Both the position numbers and the translations under genes were made by a program. DNA of 64,000 nucleotides from Pseudoxanthomonas japonensis (GTDB lineage Bacteria > Pseudomonadota > Gammaproteobacteria > Xanthomonadales > Xanthomonadaceae): the NCBI RefSeq assembly GCF_010093445.1, contig NZ_PDWW01000001.1, positions 62,001 through 126,000 of the forward strand, given 5' to 3'. Positions 63,459 to 64,000 of this stretch are shown piece by piece. Within the stretch, counting starts at the first letter, position 1. Every line of letters starts with the position of its first letter. The notes below the pieces were generated by a model. The model saw only the letters and a program-made list of their open reading frames with translations. It was not told the DNA's origin and ran no database searches.

Positions 63459-64000
63459 ATGAAACGACCCATCGCCCATCGCGCCCTGGCCGGACTGGCC
63501 TTCGCCCTGCTCGCCCTGGCCGGCTGCAAGGACAGGACCGGTGAGGCCGCCGCCGCGGCCTCCACGCCCATCACGCCGTCGTTGATTCCGGCGCCCGTCG
63601 ACCTGCAGACGTCCGCGGGCACCTTCGCCATCGATGGCGACACGCGCCTGTTCGCCGAGGGCGACGCGGCGACGCGCGTTGCGCAACAGTTTTCCGCCTA
63701 CCTGCAGTCGGCGGGCGCGCCTGCGCTGAAGACGACTCGGGAAGACGGCAAGGGCCTGATCCGCTTCGTGCTTGAAGCGGCGGGCGCGGAAGGAACCGGT
63801 CCCGAGGCGTACACGCTGGACGTCACACCGGACGGCATCACGGTGAAGGCGCACGACGAACGCGGCCTGTTCTACGGTGCGGTGACGCTGTGGCAGCTGG
63901 TCACGCAAGGCGACAAGGGCCGCGTGACGTTGCCCGCGCTGCATATCGAGGACGCACCGCGTTTCACGTGGCGCGGCTTCATGCTGGACCCGGCGCGCCA
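63459..64000 (+). CDS. GH20 beta-N-acetylhexosaminidase, N-terminal part (cut by window end)
   Basis: The frame is open from ATG 63459 (GAGGA site five bases upstream) to the window end, giving the first 180 residues. The N-terminus is a lipoprotein signal (LAFALLALAGC, lipidated Cys23). It is followed by the GH20b-type domain (SLIPAPVDLQTSAGTFAID, ...YTLDVTPDGITVKAHDERGLFYGAVTLWQL), and the beginning of the catalytic barrel appears (IEDAPRFTWRGFMLDPAR). The catalytic Asp-Glu pair lies outside the window. The enzyme should release GlcNAc from chito-oligomers at the cell surface or in the periplasm, feeding the nag genes before it. Confidence 0.92.
   Translation, partial: MKRPIAHRALAGLAFALLALAGCKDRTGEAAAAASTPITPSLIPAPVDLQTSAGTFAIDGDTRLFAEGDAATRVAQQFSAYLQSAGAPALKTTREDGKGLIRFVLEAAGAEGTGPEAYTLDVTPDGITVKAHDERGLFYGAVTLWQLVTQGDKGRVTLPALHIEDAPRFTWRGFMLDPAR

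Overview
The window looks like chromosomal DNA from a member of the Xanthomonadaceae (Pseudoxanthomonas, Stenotrophomonas or Lysobacter type). The basis is high GC throughout, large TonB-dependent receptors whose plugs begin with a D-x-VVVTG-type box, a nagP-nagR-nagB-II-nagA-nagX operon with LacI-type palindromes, a plant-type gshA, an engB/cytochrome c4/dsbA/dsbA-like block, and family-typical short hairpin repeats. The genus is inferred from gene content and not tested. I saw no tRNA, rRNA, CRISPR, prophage or transposase. Both window edges cut genes (an amidohydrolase at the left, a GH20 hexosaminidase at the right).

Layout. 1-5.1 kb: end of an imidazolonepropionase-like amidohydrolase, a membrane diguanylate cyclase diverging from degV across two CRP/Clp-like sites, a small unknown gene and a PP-loop ATPase. 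5.1-5.43 kb: three copies of a 125-bp tandem repeat that also carries a degenerate copy of the fghA 3' end. 5.4-7.9 kb: glutathione-dependent formaldehyde detoxification (frmR-adhC-fghA, minus strand). 8.0-9.0 kb: pseudouridine synthase. 9.0-20.4 kb: a probable galactoside / N-acetylgalactosamine locus (TonB receptor, AgaR-like DeoR regulator, exported amidohydrolase, Tat-exported GH36 alpha-galactosidase, EamA permease, kbaZ/agaZ, agaS, BadF-type sugar kinase) whose two divergent promoters share CGAAAC/T repeats.

20.7-24.6 kb: three exported proteins of unknown function. 24.6-28.0 kb: an ECF sigma factor coupled to a Ser/Thr kinase with TPR-like repeats. 28.2-40.9 kb: mostly housekeeping genes (gshA, VIT transporter, engB, cytochrome c4, two DsbA-like proteins, EEP hydrolase, EAL protein, TauE/SafE permease, lytic transglycosylase, cca, DUF3011). 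41-49.1 kb: a lysozyme-inhibitor-like lipoprotein and a lipid A/envelope remodelling cluster (two-component system, ArnT-like transferase, PAP2 phosphatase, EptA, ArnC-like GT2, LAB_N protein).

49.1-64 kb: a PQQ-type sugar dehydrogenase lipoprotein and then the N-acetylglucosamine/chitin regulon (nagX, nagA, nagB-II, nagR, nagP; divergent glucokinase-type kinase; two tandem TonB receptors; GH20 hexosaminidase). Working together, the receptors import amino-sugar oligomers, the exported glycosidases trim them, the inner-membrane permeases take up monomers, and kinase/deacetylase/deaminase enzymes feed central metabolism. The GalNAc-type locus has no recognisable cytoplasmic deacetylase or tagatose-6-phosphate kinase of its own, so it may rely on nagA or on an unrecognised enzyme.
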